From Adenanthera pavonina (Eukaryota; Streptophyta; Magnoliopsida; Fabales; Fabaceae): 64,000 nt of DNA. Shown here piece after piece: positions 1 to 10,820 of this stretch. The DNA lies in NCBI GenBank assembly GCA_026686845.1, contig JAIVEN010000004.1, positions 25,762,827 to 25,826,826 on the forward strand, read 5' to 3'. Every line of letters begins with the position of its first letter. Within the stretch, counting starts at the first letter, position 1. The translations under genes were made by a program, and so were the position numbers. The notes under the pieces were generated by a model, which was not told where the DNA came from, ran no database searches, and saw only the letters and a list, made by a program, of their open reading frames with translations.

Positions 1-2972
1 ACCTTGCATATCATCAGTAATTATAGACACTACATTGAATTTCATATCCATTAATTATCCTTGTATGAATTTTATTTTGACAAAGATAGTCACTTGTTAG
101 ATGACAAAAGCCACTAGCAGTATGTGAATCAGAATTTACTTTTACTATACCCAAGATAATTAACTAAAAGAATACTATTTATAAATATATAAGCATCCGT
201 AGTTTATGCAGTCCTAGAACATGCAATAGCAACTAACCTAAAAAGAAGATATTGCCCGAAAAGGAAGTTTGAGAAATAATTGAAAAGATGGTAGAGAGCA
301 ACTAGTAAAGAATACATGAATTTCAATATAATAATCTATATCAGATTTATTACCCTTATGTTATCATAACAAAAGCACAAATTATCATGATATGAGCATG
401 GTTGACCAAAAAAAACCATAATTACTTTATAAATATTATTGCACCCGGAAAAATGCGACAAAAGGAAAAAGAAGACAGAAGTGAGACAAATCAGGTTTCC
501 TGACAAAAACCGACTTGTAAGAAGTCGCAACCAAAATTTTGAGGAAAAAACTTAGGAAATTGATTGAGGAGGAAAAAGATGGTCTACATAATCAAAGTTG
601 GATTCAGGAGTCGATTGTGTGTCGAGAAGGTGTTAGGTACCCCACAATACCCATTCCTAAGAACAGTTACTTCACATTGATTGTGCAAATTAATATGACT
701 TTAAAAGTATTTTGGTTTTCCTTTTATCATTCACATGCAAGAATAAAGGTAGAGAAAAAAAAATTAAGAAAATTTGAGAAATTTGAAAAACAAAATAAAG
801 AGAATAACTTAAATTAAAAACTAAGGAGATTTAGGAAAAAAATGAGGAAAAGGAATTTAAGAAAATAAATTGAAAAATATTTATTTATTTATAAGGGTGG
901 ACTTGATCTAAGATCAGAACCTGGAGCCTACATACTCTACGATAAGAATCAAAGTCCATATAGTTCGAGCCTAAAAATACATGTCAATGGGTTGATATTT
1001 TTTATTGTGATTTTTTGTATAATTTTGTAATAAGAGAAAACTAATTGAGAATAATTTACTTTTCTGCAAACAAAACAATTTTCTGAAATTGAGTTGATGT
1101 GTTTTAATTTATAAAAGATAATTTAATTTCACTTACTTACTATTATTTTATTTTGTTTGAAAATATTTTTTTGTTTTTCTTTGATTTTTGAAAATACTTT
1201 TATTTGATTTTTAACTTTTGAAAAACCATCACATTTTTTTATACTTTTGAAAATTTTCTTTTTTCTTTAAAATAAAGAAAATCAATCCACCTATTTCAAA
1301 CTTGCAGTTATATCCAATAAACCGATTCCTTAAATACCTGTAGAAATTCTAAATCTCATGGCATAAAGGCTTTATTATAATTTTAAAGCGATAATTTAGA
1401 AAATACTATTATTATTTGTAATAAAATTTGAAAACTTGTTATATCATTATTATTCATTCTTTATAAAATATAATTATTTTCTTAAAAGCAAGTTCACCCT
1501 GTACATTTGTGTGAATTCACAATCTTACGTGACAACACGGTTAACCAAAATACCTGCGTGAGTTCTGGAAAACTCACGTGATGTGGTTACTAAGTAAGTT
1601 ATTTCTATTATTTATTTTATTTATTTTTTATAAGAAAATAAAATTTTGAAGGAAAAGGTCATTGAGACCTATTATACATATATCTTCATAATACACTCAT
1701 GCAACCCCGTAGACTCACATAGTGTGACTATTTTAGGGGTATGCGAAAGCTCTAAAAACCTTTGTGACCAATTTTTTAAAAGCAAATAAAATGAACATGT
1801 TATGCCAAATGTTTACAAACATGTATGATTTTGTGATGATATGTGTTAATGTGCAAACTTAAGTAATTTAAACACAATCATAAAATGGGATAGTCTTGAT
1901 TTTTCCCAACTCGGTTCATGCTCCCATGGTGCTCAAAAAGATAAAAGAGGAGGAATTATAACTTATCTTGAAAGCATTTGAACCAAGATAAAAAAAGATG
2001 TTTCTTTACAAGAGAAACAAAGCCAGCATTATTTAAAAGAGTCTAATCCAATATTCTTGCACAACAACATGATTAGATATTATACTTTCAAGTGTGCTTT
2101 GCGTTTCTATGTTGATGGCTTATCTCTATTGTAACCTTGGCCATACGTGACTTCAAATACTGCACAATTGATTTATCCAGTGTAATCACTGCTCAGGCTA
2201 TGGCATTTAATTATTGATGGCAGGCGACAAATTCCCAAGGGAAAGAACACAACACAACACTTTTCCTAACAGGGAAGAGTTTAGACGACTCCCCAAAATA
2301 TGCAAAGCACGAGTAGGCGATGGCTTTCTGACTAGCCAAAACTCACACAGTAGGTCAAGACAATCACACCATAACAGCGTCTGATACAAAGATTTCAATG
2401 GCCATAAGAACAGAGCACCTGGACCCCTTTGCCTTTATATACACTATTCTAGACTCACATTAAACAGTCAGGAGGAATTGGGACTTCATGATTGAAACTA
2501 TAGCTTAGGCATTTGCACCATTTACAAAATACACTATAAGAACCACGAACTGAAATTACAACTAGGAAATACACGACTTTGTTGAACCCCTATCTCTCAA
2601 ATTATAAAATACATCCTACATGAAAGTATGCTTACAAAACATTTCTTTTAGCACATTTCAAGGAAATCTTACAATATACAAATACAGACAATCACCCAAA
2701 CCCCCAGTTTCTTTAGCAAAATTCATCAATTTTCTGTTTCAGGGAAGATAGCTTCACCAAATTAAGCTGCATTAATGCATTCAATTTCAATTCAATCTCA
2801 CAATGGAAAATCAATGCCCAAAAAGACTTGGTAATAGTAAGAAGTGAACTCAAAGTTACAACTATATGATGATAGCAGAATGCTGAAGTAAAGTCTATAC
2901 CTCAGAAGTCAAAAGCTTCAAAAGGCTAAAGTTTACAAGTTCCAAAATTGTTAAAAGGAGGGAAAACATTCA
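1..2972. other. AT-rich intergenic DNA, no gene recognised
   Basis: No open frame here resembles a known protein, and there is no recognisable LTR end, TIR pair or tRNA. The DNA is very AT-rich, with runs of A and T around 1100-1260 and 1600-1640. Short open frames at 336-530, 539-817 and 2207-2398 show low-complexity or random composition and no domain. The flanking DNA outside the window could change this view. Confidence 0.5.
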
Positions 2973-3200
2973 TTATGGCAGGAAGTTTTGGGCTGACATG
3001 ACGATAGTTCTGGGCAGAGAAAGAAGAGACAATCGGCCTCCAAGGGTCATGTACAGGCCATGAAGAAGGCAATCTCTCTGTTGGAGGAATTCGAACTTCC
3101 TCTTAGGCTTCTTCTTATTGTTGATGCGATAGAAATTGGCTTTGTCAGAAGCATTGGTTACATGTCGATCCTGCAGAAAAAGAAGGTTGAACGAAATCAA
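2973..3200 (-). other. Open frame of unknown nature, possible exon remnant
   Basis: A 75-codon minus-strand frame runs into an AG preceded by a pyrimidine-rich stretch at about 3172-3190, so it could be a terminal exon. The local base composition is less AT-rich than the flanks and the peptide is rich in Lys and Arg. I do not recognise it and see no partner exon upstream. It may be a chance frame or an exon of a pseudogene. Confidence 0.15.
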
Positions 3201-3289
3201 TCGCTATGCGGAGAAAAAGAGAATCAAGAAGCTCACGGAAATCAACTTTAAATTAACACCTAAGCTGCAAGCTTGAATGAAACGAAGAA

Positions 3290-3400
3290 GGACGACGAAA
3301 AAGGACTATGAGGGATGGACGACGACCATGACAACAATGAACTGTAGCTCTGCTTGGATGACGACCATCGGTAGTGAAGTGTAGCTTTGCTTCGACAAAG
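3290..3400. repeat. Imperfect short tandem duplication
   Basis: A block with GACGACCAT followed by GTAGCTCTGCTT recurs about 45 bases later as GACGACCAT followed by GTAGCTTTGCTT. It lies in a less AT-rich island next to the 2973-3200 frame. No function is suggested. Confidence 0.45.
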
Positions 3401-3539
3401 CGACGGCCACCAAGAACTCTTAGCAGTGATGAAGCATGACCGCGACAAGGGGGTTAGGACAAGGTTATCCCAATTTTTTTTTTTTAAAGTATATATATGT
3501 GTGTATTGTTTAATCATATCCAATTTCAGCGTCGGTCTC

Positions 3540-3725
3540 CTTTGCAACCAACGTGAAAATTATGTCTTTTTTTTTTTCTTAAAAAAACATTTTTCCTTTA
3601 CAATGTCAGTTTGTTAATGTAACCGTTGTAGAAATTCTGTCAGTTATAAATAAAACCGACATAATCAATCTAATAAACATGAAATTATTTATAAAATTAC
3701 CACCGATCATATTTCTACTGGGAAC
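3540..3725. other. Possible CACTA-like transposon end
   Basis: Read on the minus strand from 3722, the sequence starts CCAGTAGAAATATGA and is followed by ACCGAC- and CCGAT-type blocks, which resembles the ends and subterminal repeats of plant CACTA elements. The matching opposite end was not found, so this is a tentative call. Confidence 0.2.
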
Positions 3726-4380
3726 GACGTAAAAATATGAGTGCAGAAATGGTTTTTTCCACCTGTGATTATTGAGCAATGGCTTGTTTATTCCTAGTTT
3801 TGCTGAATTAGTTAATTAAAATTGAGTCCTTTTGTCTTTGATGTTTTGTGGAGTCTGTTTGCTTTATTATAATTAGTTATTTAGCTTTTGATATTTAGTG
3901 GAATCTCAATTACTTCATTATGGTTTCGATATTTAGCCTTTTGAGTCATGGGTAGTGATATTTAACCTTTCAATAGCCTTAATAAATGATAGTTTATGCT
4001 TTTCACATTTTTAGATTCCAATGACTCTTATAACCATATAAAATTTACGAGATTTGTATATAGTTTTTAAATACTTTATTGCTAAACAGATTTCTCTGAA
4101 ACATTCAAATTTGAAAATAAATTAATAGTAATATCATCTATTCCTAGTTTTATGGAAACATATATTATAGAATTATAAAGGTAGATTTAATGCATAATCA
4201 AGGATAATGGAGTAGATTTTCTGATATAGATAAGTATGGGTAGAGCACTATATGAATAAGATTTTGATTGACAACGTTATTTTTAGCAACATAAGATATG
4301 ATAGATTTATTTATACAATTATTAACATTCATTTAGGATTTTATATTACTTAAAAAAAATTGTATGGGCACTGATTGATA

Positions 4381-4405
4381 GATATATATATATATATATA
4401 TATAT
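4381..4405. repeat. (TA)n microsatellite
   Basis: An uninterrupted TA dinucleotide run lies in AT-rich intergenic DNA. Confidence 0.85.
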
Positions 4406-6319
4406 TCGGTTGAAAATATCTTGGAGAAATAGAATTATACATAAATTTGAATTTTGTTTAAAAAATATATTTATACTTTGTGGATTTAATTTAAATTTTT
4501 ACTAACTTTTGGACTAGGTCCACTGTGTATGTTGGTGGTCAATTGATTGATATGTGGCATGATTATTTTAAAATTTTGTTTATTTTAAGTCGGTATGATT
4601 TATTTTGATATAAAGCTTGAAATATGGCAATTTTTAATTAAAATATTCATTTTCGTGGTCAATTGTGGGTTTTTTTTTTTTTAAATCAAGTCATGTGATT
4701 TGCTTGGCTTGTTTTATTATATTTCCAAATGTTATCTTATATATACATATTTTGAATTTGATTTATGGTTGATTCAATATTGTAGCCTAATTTTTGGGCT
4801 TCAATTCTTTTGGGCTTTTGTCTAATCTGAGCATATGTGGGATTTGTGGAATATTTTTAACGCTGACCAAAGAGGGAGATTATTTCTCTACAAATGAATA
4901 ATAACGAGGCTAAGAGTTGAGAAATTTCCTAGTAACTAGTAAATATTTGTTTGCTATCTATGCACTGTGGTTGCTGAGAAACAATAAATATTACAAAGAG
5001 GTTTTCACTAAATTAAATTTATTTGAGATGTAAAGTTGCCATGCAACTATACAAGCATATCTTTATCATGTAAAGTTTGGACAAAACTTTGGAAGTAACA
5101 TATTTATTGAAATATTGAGGGGAATGAGACTCATGCCAACATGAAATTAACAATAATGGTGATCCAGCTTTTGCCGATTGGAGATCCTATGAAAAATGTT
5201 CATATAAATAATAACAAGTCACTTGTTAATTCTACTAGCACTATTAATTTAGTCATATTCTATGGTATGTGAAAATGCTAGACTGCGTTAATTGAAGATG
5301 ATATTTATAGCTCTTATAAGCAGTTTATAAAGTATAGTATACACTTATATCTATGAATGTGGGGTGGAGTCACTTCTATGAGATTTTTGTTGATAAAGTC
5401 TCTAGAACAGTCATGAACACCAGGTACATGCATGATCGATAAAAGCACAGAACCGTGTTGAACAACAAAATTGTGGGTATAATGTGATTTGTGAGAATTT
5501 TAACTTACATAAAAAATTCTTGGTTCATAGAAGCTCATAGCTTCACCAATTATTGTGGAAGTTATGTTTCATTCTTTCTAGTTCTTGGCTTATAATCTAA
5601 TAGACACCAGAGTATAATCTAATAGACACCAGAGTCAATGCATTATATCCAATTGATGGAAACCCAGCAATTATCTTTTATTATCCAAAAAAAAAATACT
5701 TTATTGTCCTTTTGAAATATGTGGGGGAATGTTGTGAAAATAGTAGATATTTCAAAAGGCCAAGTCTATTTATTAATTAATTTGAATTGATTTTATTTTC
5801 CAAGATTAAAATTAATTTTATTTACCTGTTTTATTAAATTGACTTGCTTAGAAATAATATCTTTATTTTCTCATTATTTTCCTCTATACTAGTTGTTATC
5901 ATAATTTTTCTCCAACTATCCTATAACCCACTAGCCATTACCCCTTGATTCTCTCCATCATTATATCTATATTAATTAATTAAATAGGAGAGGTAACAAT
6001 ATTTAAAAATTGTTAGATATACCACCTCTCATTATTAGTTTTGGCACATACGTTCATAGATTGAGTGAGAAGAGAGTAAAATATTTTGTTATGTGAGAAT
6101 TGCTGAGTTCTAAATATTTTATTGTTCCTGTTCCCTACCTCAGAGATAGAAGGGCTTGTTGAATCCGAGCAGATACGTCTTTATGAGCAACTTATCCTTC
6201 AGGATAGTGAACTTGTTCACGCCCCACGCTATTATTCTTTCTATTACTTTTCCATCATTTATTTTTTTCCTAACAGTTCTAAAGGCAGTTTTAGGTATGT
6301 TTTCCACCCTAACCCTAAT
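4406..6319 (+). other. Decayed LTR-element-like stretch, unclassified
   Basis: A purine-rich tract at 5719-5730 (GTGGGGGAA) is followed directly by TGTTGTGAAAATAG, the usual arrangement of a polypurine tract and an LTR start. The next 400 bases are LTR-like (AT-rich, no coding). A 23-24-bp direct duplication with the core CTAATAGACACCAGAG sits at about 5591-5636. No pol domain is readable around it and no second LTR was found. The frame at 6122-6352 has no recognised domain. The call as a copia-type remnant is an inference. Confidence 0.3.
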
Positions 6320-6670
6320 CTAGTGATATATAAACCTAAGATCAAGTTTTGAAAAGATTGAGGTTCTTCTTAATTGATCTAAAAGGTCTTGTATTCTTGG
6401 GACCGGGTATTTGTTCTTCGTGGTTTTTTTCTTATTCAATTGTTTATGGTCCAAGCAAAACTTAAGGCTTCCATCTTTCTTTTCAACAAGTAGTATAAAG
6501 GATCCCCAAGATGAAGCACTAGGCCTAATAAATTTTTTTCCTGGCAAATCTTCTATTTGAACATTCAATTCTTTTAGTTCTCAAGGAGACATCTCATAAG
6601 GTGCTATAAAAATGGGTTTGATTACTGTGATTAACTCTATTGCAAACTCAATTTCTTTCTTTACTACACA
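6320..6670 (-). pseudogene. Ty3/gypsy reverse transcriptase fragment
   Basis: Read on the minus strand, this is the N-terminal part of a Ty3/gypsy reverse transcriptase. The recognisable blocks in order are API..PYxMSP, ELKELNVQIEDL, KFIRPSASSWGS, VEKKDGSLKFCLD, QLNK, KNKYPVPRI, DLLDQL and FSKLDLR. These match the fingers and palm entry of gypsy RTs. The match stops just after LDLR at about 6325, before the catalytic YxDD block, so the fragment is truncated. An in-frame stop lies at about 6575. No gag, integrase or LTR belonging to it is visible nearby, so it is a stranded piece of a dead element. Confidence 0.85.
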
Positions 6671-7544
6671 AGGATGAGGTGAAATATTGCTTTTTCCTAA
6701 GTTAAGAGCAGTTTTGAAATTTTTTTTGGTGTGAGTACCTGAGGTTTATCTCACTTGAGCTATGAAAATTTTAACGGGATTCAAACTAATCCAAATTAAA
6801 GCATGACAGGCACCATAAAGGTGGACGCCCCTGATTACTTACATTACTACATTCCCAGAACTTAAACTTAAGACCTCTGATTAAGTTAGAACAACTTCTA
6901 TAAGTTGATTCAAACGCTCGTAATCTACAACAGGACACTTTTTCAGGGGTTGTGAAATGACGAATCTCCAGGAAAAGGACAGCTCACCAAATATAATCTC
7001 CGGACAATCACTACTCACCAATTACTGAGATATGTATTCATGCATGATCTCACATACATACTACTTAGGGATAAAAATCTTAATTTTTAATGCCGACAAG
7101 AAACCAACTCAACTTCCAATGTAGTGTATAAAAAAAATTTAATAACCTGGTGTAAAAAAAAATCTATTAGAATATCAATCACGGATTAGAATGTGGTCCA
7201 CTGCTGGTTTTAGAATTAAATAGGTAATTAAGTCTTTTACTTTAATTACTTTTGGGGAAGAAAAGGTGGATTCAAAGAGTTTTATTTCTTTTTAGTGTAA
7301 ACAATTATCTTCTTTGTTCCAGTTCACCAGTAATTAACATTTTTCTTTCTTCTGGAGAAAAAAGAAAGCATTTTTCTTTCCAAATGATTTTCCTTCTTCT
7401 TATGTATATATGATTATTTCTTTTTGAATTAATTTTCAGGACTTTCGTCATTTTTTGTGTAATAAATATATTGAACATATATATAATAAATTACTGAAAC
7501 GTCTTCAATGAACTTCTTTCCAAACAATTTTAATAATTTAGGGA
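6671..7544. other. Intergenic DNA, nothing recognised
   Basis: There is no protein match, RNA gene or clear repeat end. Part of it may be further decayed gypsy sequence upstream of the RT fragment, but no motif can be read. Confidence 0.4.
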
Positions 7545-8235
7545 CAATGAAAGTTAAAGATCAAAATAAGAAATTAATTACAATTTTTGAACAAATATTT
7601 CAAAATTTTAATAATGCGTCTAAGACTCTTAAATGATCAAATATGAAATTGAACTTATTAAAATTGCCAAAGACTAGTGTAAAAAATTTCACAAGTCAGT
7701 GTCAAATTTAGAAAAATTAATGCAAAATTCTATATTTATTTTCATTATTTTGTGTAAAATTAATCTTGAAAGAACAGTATAAAAATTTTAACAAGTTGAT
7801 GTCAAATTTAAGAAGATCAATATAAAATCTGTAAAAGTGAAATTTTATTTGAGCTATTTTCGTTGTTCCTTTAAAAATTTTGGAAAATTAGTAAAAATTT
7901 TACATTGATCTTCTAAATTTTATATGAAACAATACTCACCTCTTGAGATTTTATACTAATTTTCTCAAATTTGACATTGATTTGTGAAAATTTTTATACT
8001 GCTCTTATAAGATTTTATGCAAAACACCAAAAAAGAACTTCAGAAAATTTACACTTATCTTCCTAAATTTGACACTAATTGGTGAAAATATTTACACTAT
8101 TTTTCTAGAATTTTAATAAATTCAATTTCAATTTTGATCATTTAAGACCTTAGGTCTATAATTAATATTTAAAAATATTTTGCTCTAAAATTATAGTTAA
8201 TTTATAATTATAATTTTGGTTTCCAAAAAAATTGA
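7545..8235. mobile_element. Foldback (long inverted repeat) element, MITE-like
   Basis: Nearly the whole segment is one imperfect inverted repeat. The left arm block CTTAAATGATCAAATATGAA (from 7630) matches the reverse complement of the right arm near 8150. Inner blocks also pair: AGTGTCAAATTTAG (about 7698) and AGTATAAAAATTTT (about 7780) match the reverse complements of blocks near 8060 and 7990. The arms are roughly 300-340 bp and meet near 7890. It has no coding capacity. The outer ends and target duplication are not certain. Confidence 0.7.
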
Positions 8236-9509
8236 TTTATTTCTTTTTTTCTCAATCTTTGACTCTTAAAACCTTTCATATATGTGTGTGCGCACACGCA
8301 CTAGAAATAAGATAAACTAGAAAAACCAAAAGAATAAAAATTCACAACAAGAATAAAAATGAAAGACATCATTAATAACAAAAGAAAATTCCGGTTCACA
8401 CTGAACTAAATATAGTTTCTTTTTAATTGGCAAAAAATATAGGTTTTTTGAGTTAGAAAAAGATATACATATTTGTTAATTAATTCTTTGATTTAACTGA
8501 ATTTTAGTTGAAGTTGTTATTGGCAAAAATTAAACCTGCTCTGCACTAATAAAATTATAATTATAAAATAGAAATGAAAAAAAATTATAATCCGGTACAC
8601 TGAATTTGAATTAGGTACATTCCAACTGTGTGATTATCATCTATATTAATCATTTGGTTTTAATTTTCAACCTTTGATAAAGAAAAAAAAAACTAATTAG
8701 TCATTTTTTCTCTCTTTTTTCTTTAACCCGAAGTTTTCGATATTAACATTATCCGTTGAAAAATAAAAAAAACTCACTAGTCATCGGTAACTAGAGTTGA
8801 GAAAATGAGCTTTAATCAGCAGGTTGATCGGTTTTATAGCAGTGTTTAGTTGAAAAAAATAGAGTTCATATTGAGTCTGTTTTTTCCTAACTCGAATCAC
8901 TTAACCAGATTAAGTGAGCTACTCTGCCAAACCCATAAATTGATCCGTTTAACCCACTTTTTTTAATTTTTATTTCCTCCTTCATATTAATTTTTTTATT
9001 TATTCATATATATTTTGTTTAATATTGGAACTTGAAATTAAAATTGTCTCATACTTCATATTTAATGTTACTACATGAATAATTATTAATATATATTATT
9101 GTATTTTGGTGGTTTTTATAATTTCTATTTTTAATTTAATTATGGACCAATCATATTATTTTTTATTATTCAAATTAATTATTTAAAATATTATTTAAAT
9201 ATCAAAATATTATTTAAAAATATATATATATATATATATGATGACTTGGCCAACCCACCCTGGCAGTCTTAGCAAATCCCGGCCATTTAAAAAAGGGGTT
9301 GGCCCCCTCCCACCCCATTTTGTGCTAGCTGGCAGCTGTCAGCTTGCTCATTTCTATATAATCTGAAGATGAAAATCGCAAATATTAATTTAAAAAAGAC
9401 AACGGTTGTGTACAAAATAATTGATAAAAAAAGTCATAATAATGAGCCGAGCCGACAATCCCCAGGGGATTCCTATTTATCTGGCGGAGCGAATCGTGGT
9501 TTCTCTTGA
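8236..9509. other. Upstream region of the quinone oxidoreductase gene
   Basis: AT-rich DNA with a TA microsatellite at 9219-9239. A GC-richer block at 9240-9355 has GGCCAACCCACC and GGGGTTGGCCCCCTCC and looks like a fragment of a repeated element, but I could not classify it. The last 100 bases are less AT-rich and presumably hold the promoter and 5' leader of the gene that starts near 9537. No certain TATA box was found. Confidence 0.4.
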
Positions 9510-9536
9510 ATGTCAACTCTATCTTCATCAGTGGAT

Positions 9537-10789
9537 ATGGCGGGGAAGCTTATGCAAGCAGTTCAATTTGATAGATATGGCGGTGGTGCCGCTGGTTTGA
9601 AGGTGATTTTTGTTCTGTGTCTGTGACTTTAAATTCTTGTACATGCTGCTTTTTTTTTTATTGAGTTTTTATTAAATCGCAAAGTTTGAAAGGTTTTCTG
9701 TAAATGAATCAAGGAGGAGGAGGGGGAGGGGGCACTCTCCTGAAACCTAATTATTAACTTTAGGAATTGTAATTTTCTTGGCTTAGTGTTTGTTGGAACC
9801 AAATTTATCTTTTTCAGATCTATAAAAATTAAAATGGAAAGGGGTAGTGTGTCTGTGCAAGCTTTTTTGTTCGTTATACCCTTTTCTTTTCCTAAGAATT
9901 TTAACGTGGTTTCATAGCCTTTGATGACCAAGTAGTTGAGAACTGATGGATGCGGCCCCCCTTTATTAAATTAAATTTAATCACAGGATATGGCAGGCCA
10001 GGTTAGATATATGAATGAATTCACTCTTCGGTCTCGCATATGGGACCGACAATGATCAAATTTGAAGTTGTTAGTACCATATACCAGGTTGTTGTCACAA
10101 AATAAAAATCATTCTTGGCCTTCATCTAACGTCTTAAGCTTTTGGTATGAAATGGTCCTTAACAATAACTCTCTGGTTTTCCCTTTTGCTTTGTGCATTG
10201 TAGCTTGCTTTTGAAGATCGCTATATTTATTTTATATTTGTGAGCAGCATGTTGAGGTTCCAGTTCCCACTCCAAAGAAAAATGAGGTTTTGCTGAAATT
10301 GGAAGCAACCAGCCTGAACCCTGTTGATTGGAAGATTCAGAAGGGCACTCTACGGCCTATGTTCCCTCGAAAGTTTCCCTACATACCTGGTAAAATGAAG
10401 TTTTTTGTTGTATTTTGAGAAGTTTTTCAGCATTCTTTGCAATATTATAGATGTATTTTGTTCTTGGTTCTCAGAATTTGTGATCGAGCTATGTGGTTTG
10501 GTTCTTACAATTCATGATTTCATCAACATTTTCTTTTTCAGCTGCGGATTATATTTATATGTATGTATGTATGCAAATATATATATGTGCATACATATAT
10601 GTATATGTAATGACTTGAAAGGATTCGCAACCATCAAACATCTCTTTCTCTAACTTATTGTGTAGTTCTAGCAAACAAATTGACACATTTAATTTACAAT
10701 GATGACAACCATATTCCTATGGAATGATTTGTTGTTCTCTGTGAGTCTTACAGTGTGTCCATCCGTCAATGTATATATAATATATATAC

Positions 10790-10820
<31 letters not shown>

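Noticed and set aside
6725..6870. Possible reversed SINE (tRNA-like words near 6750-6790)
   Set aside because: The box-like words are in the wrong order and no flanking duplication was found.
9240..9355. GC-richer block with GGCCAACCC and GGGGTTGGCC words, considered as promoter CpG island or hAT end
   Set aside because: No paired end or known motif order was found. It stays unclassified.
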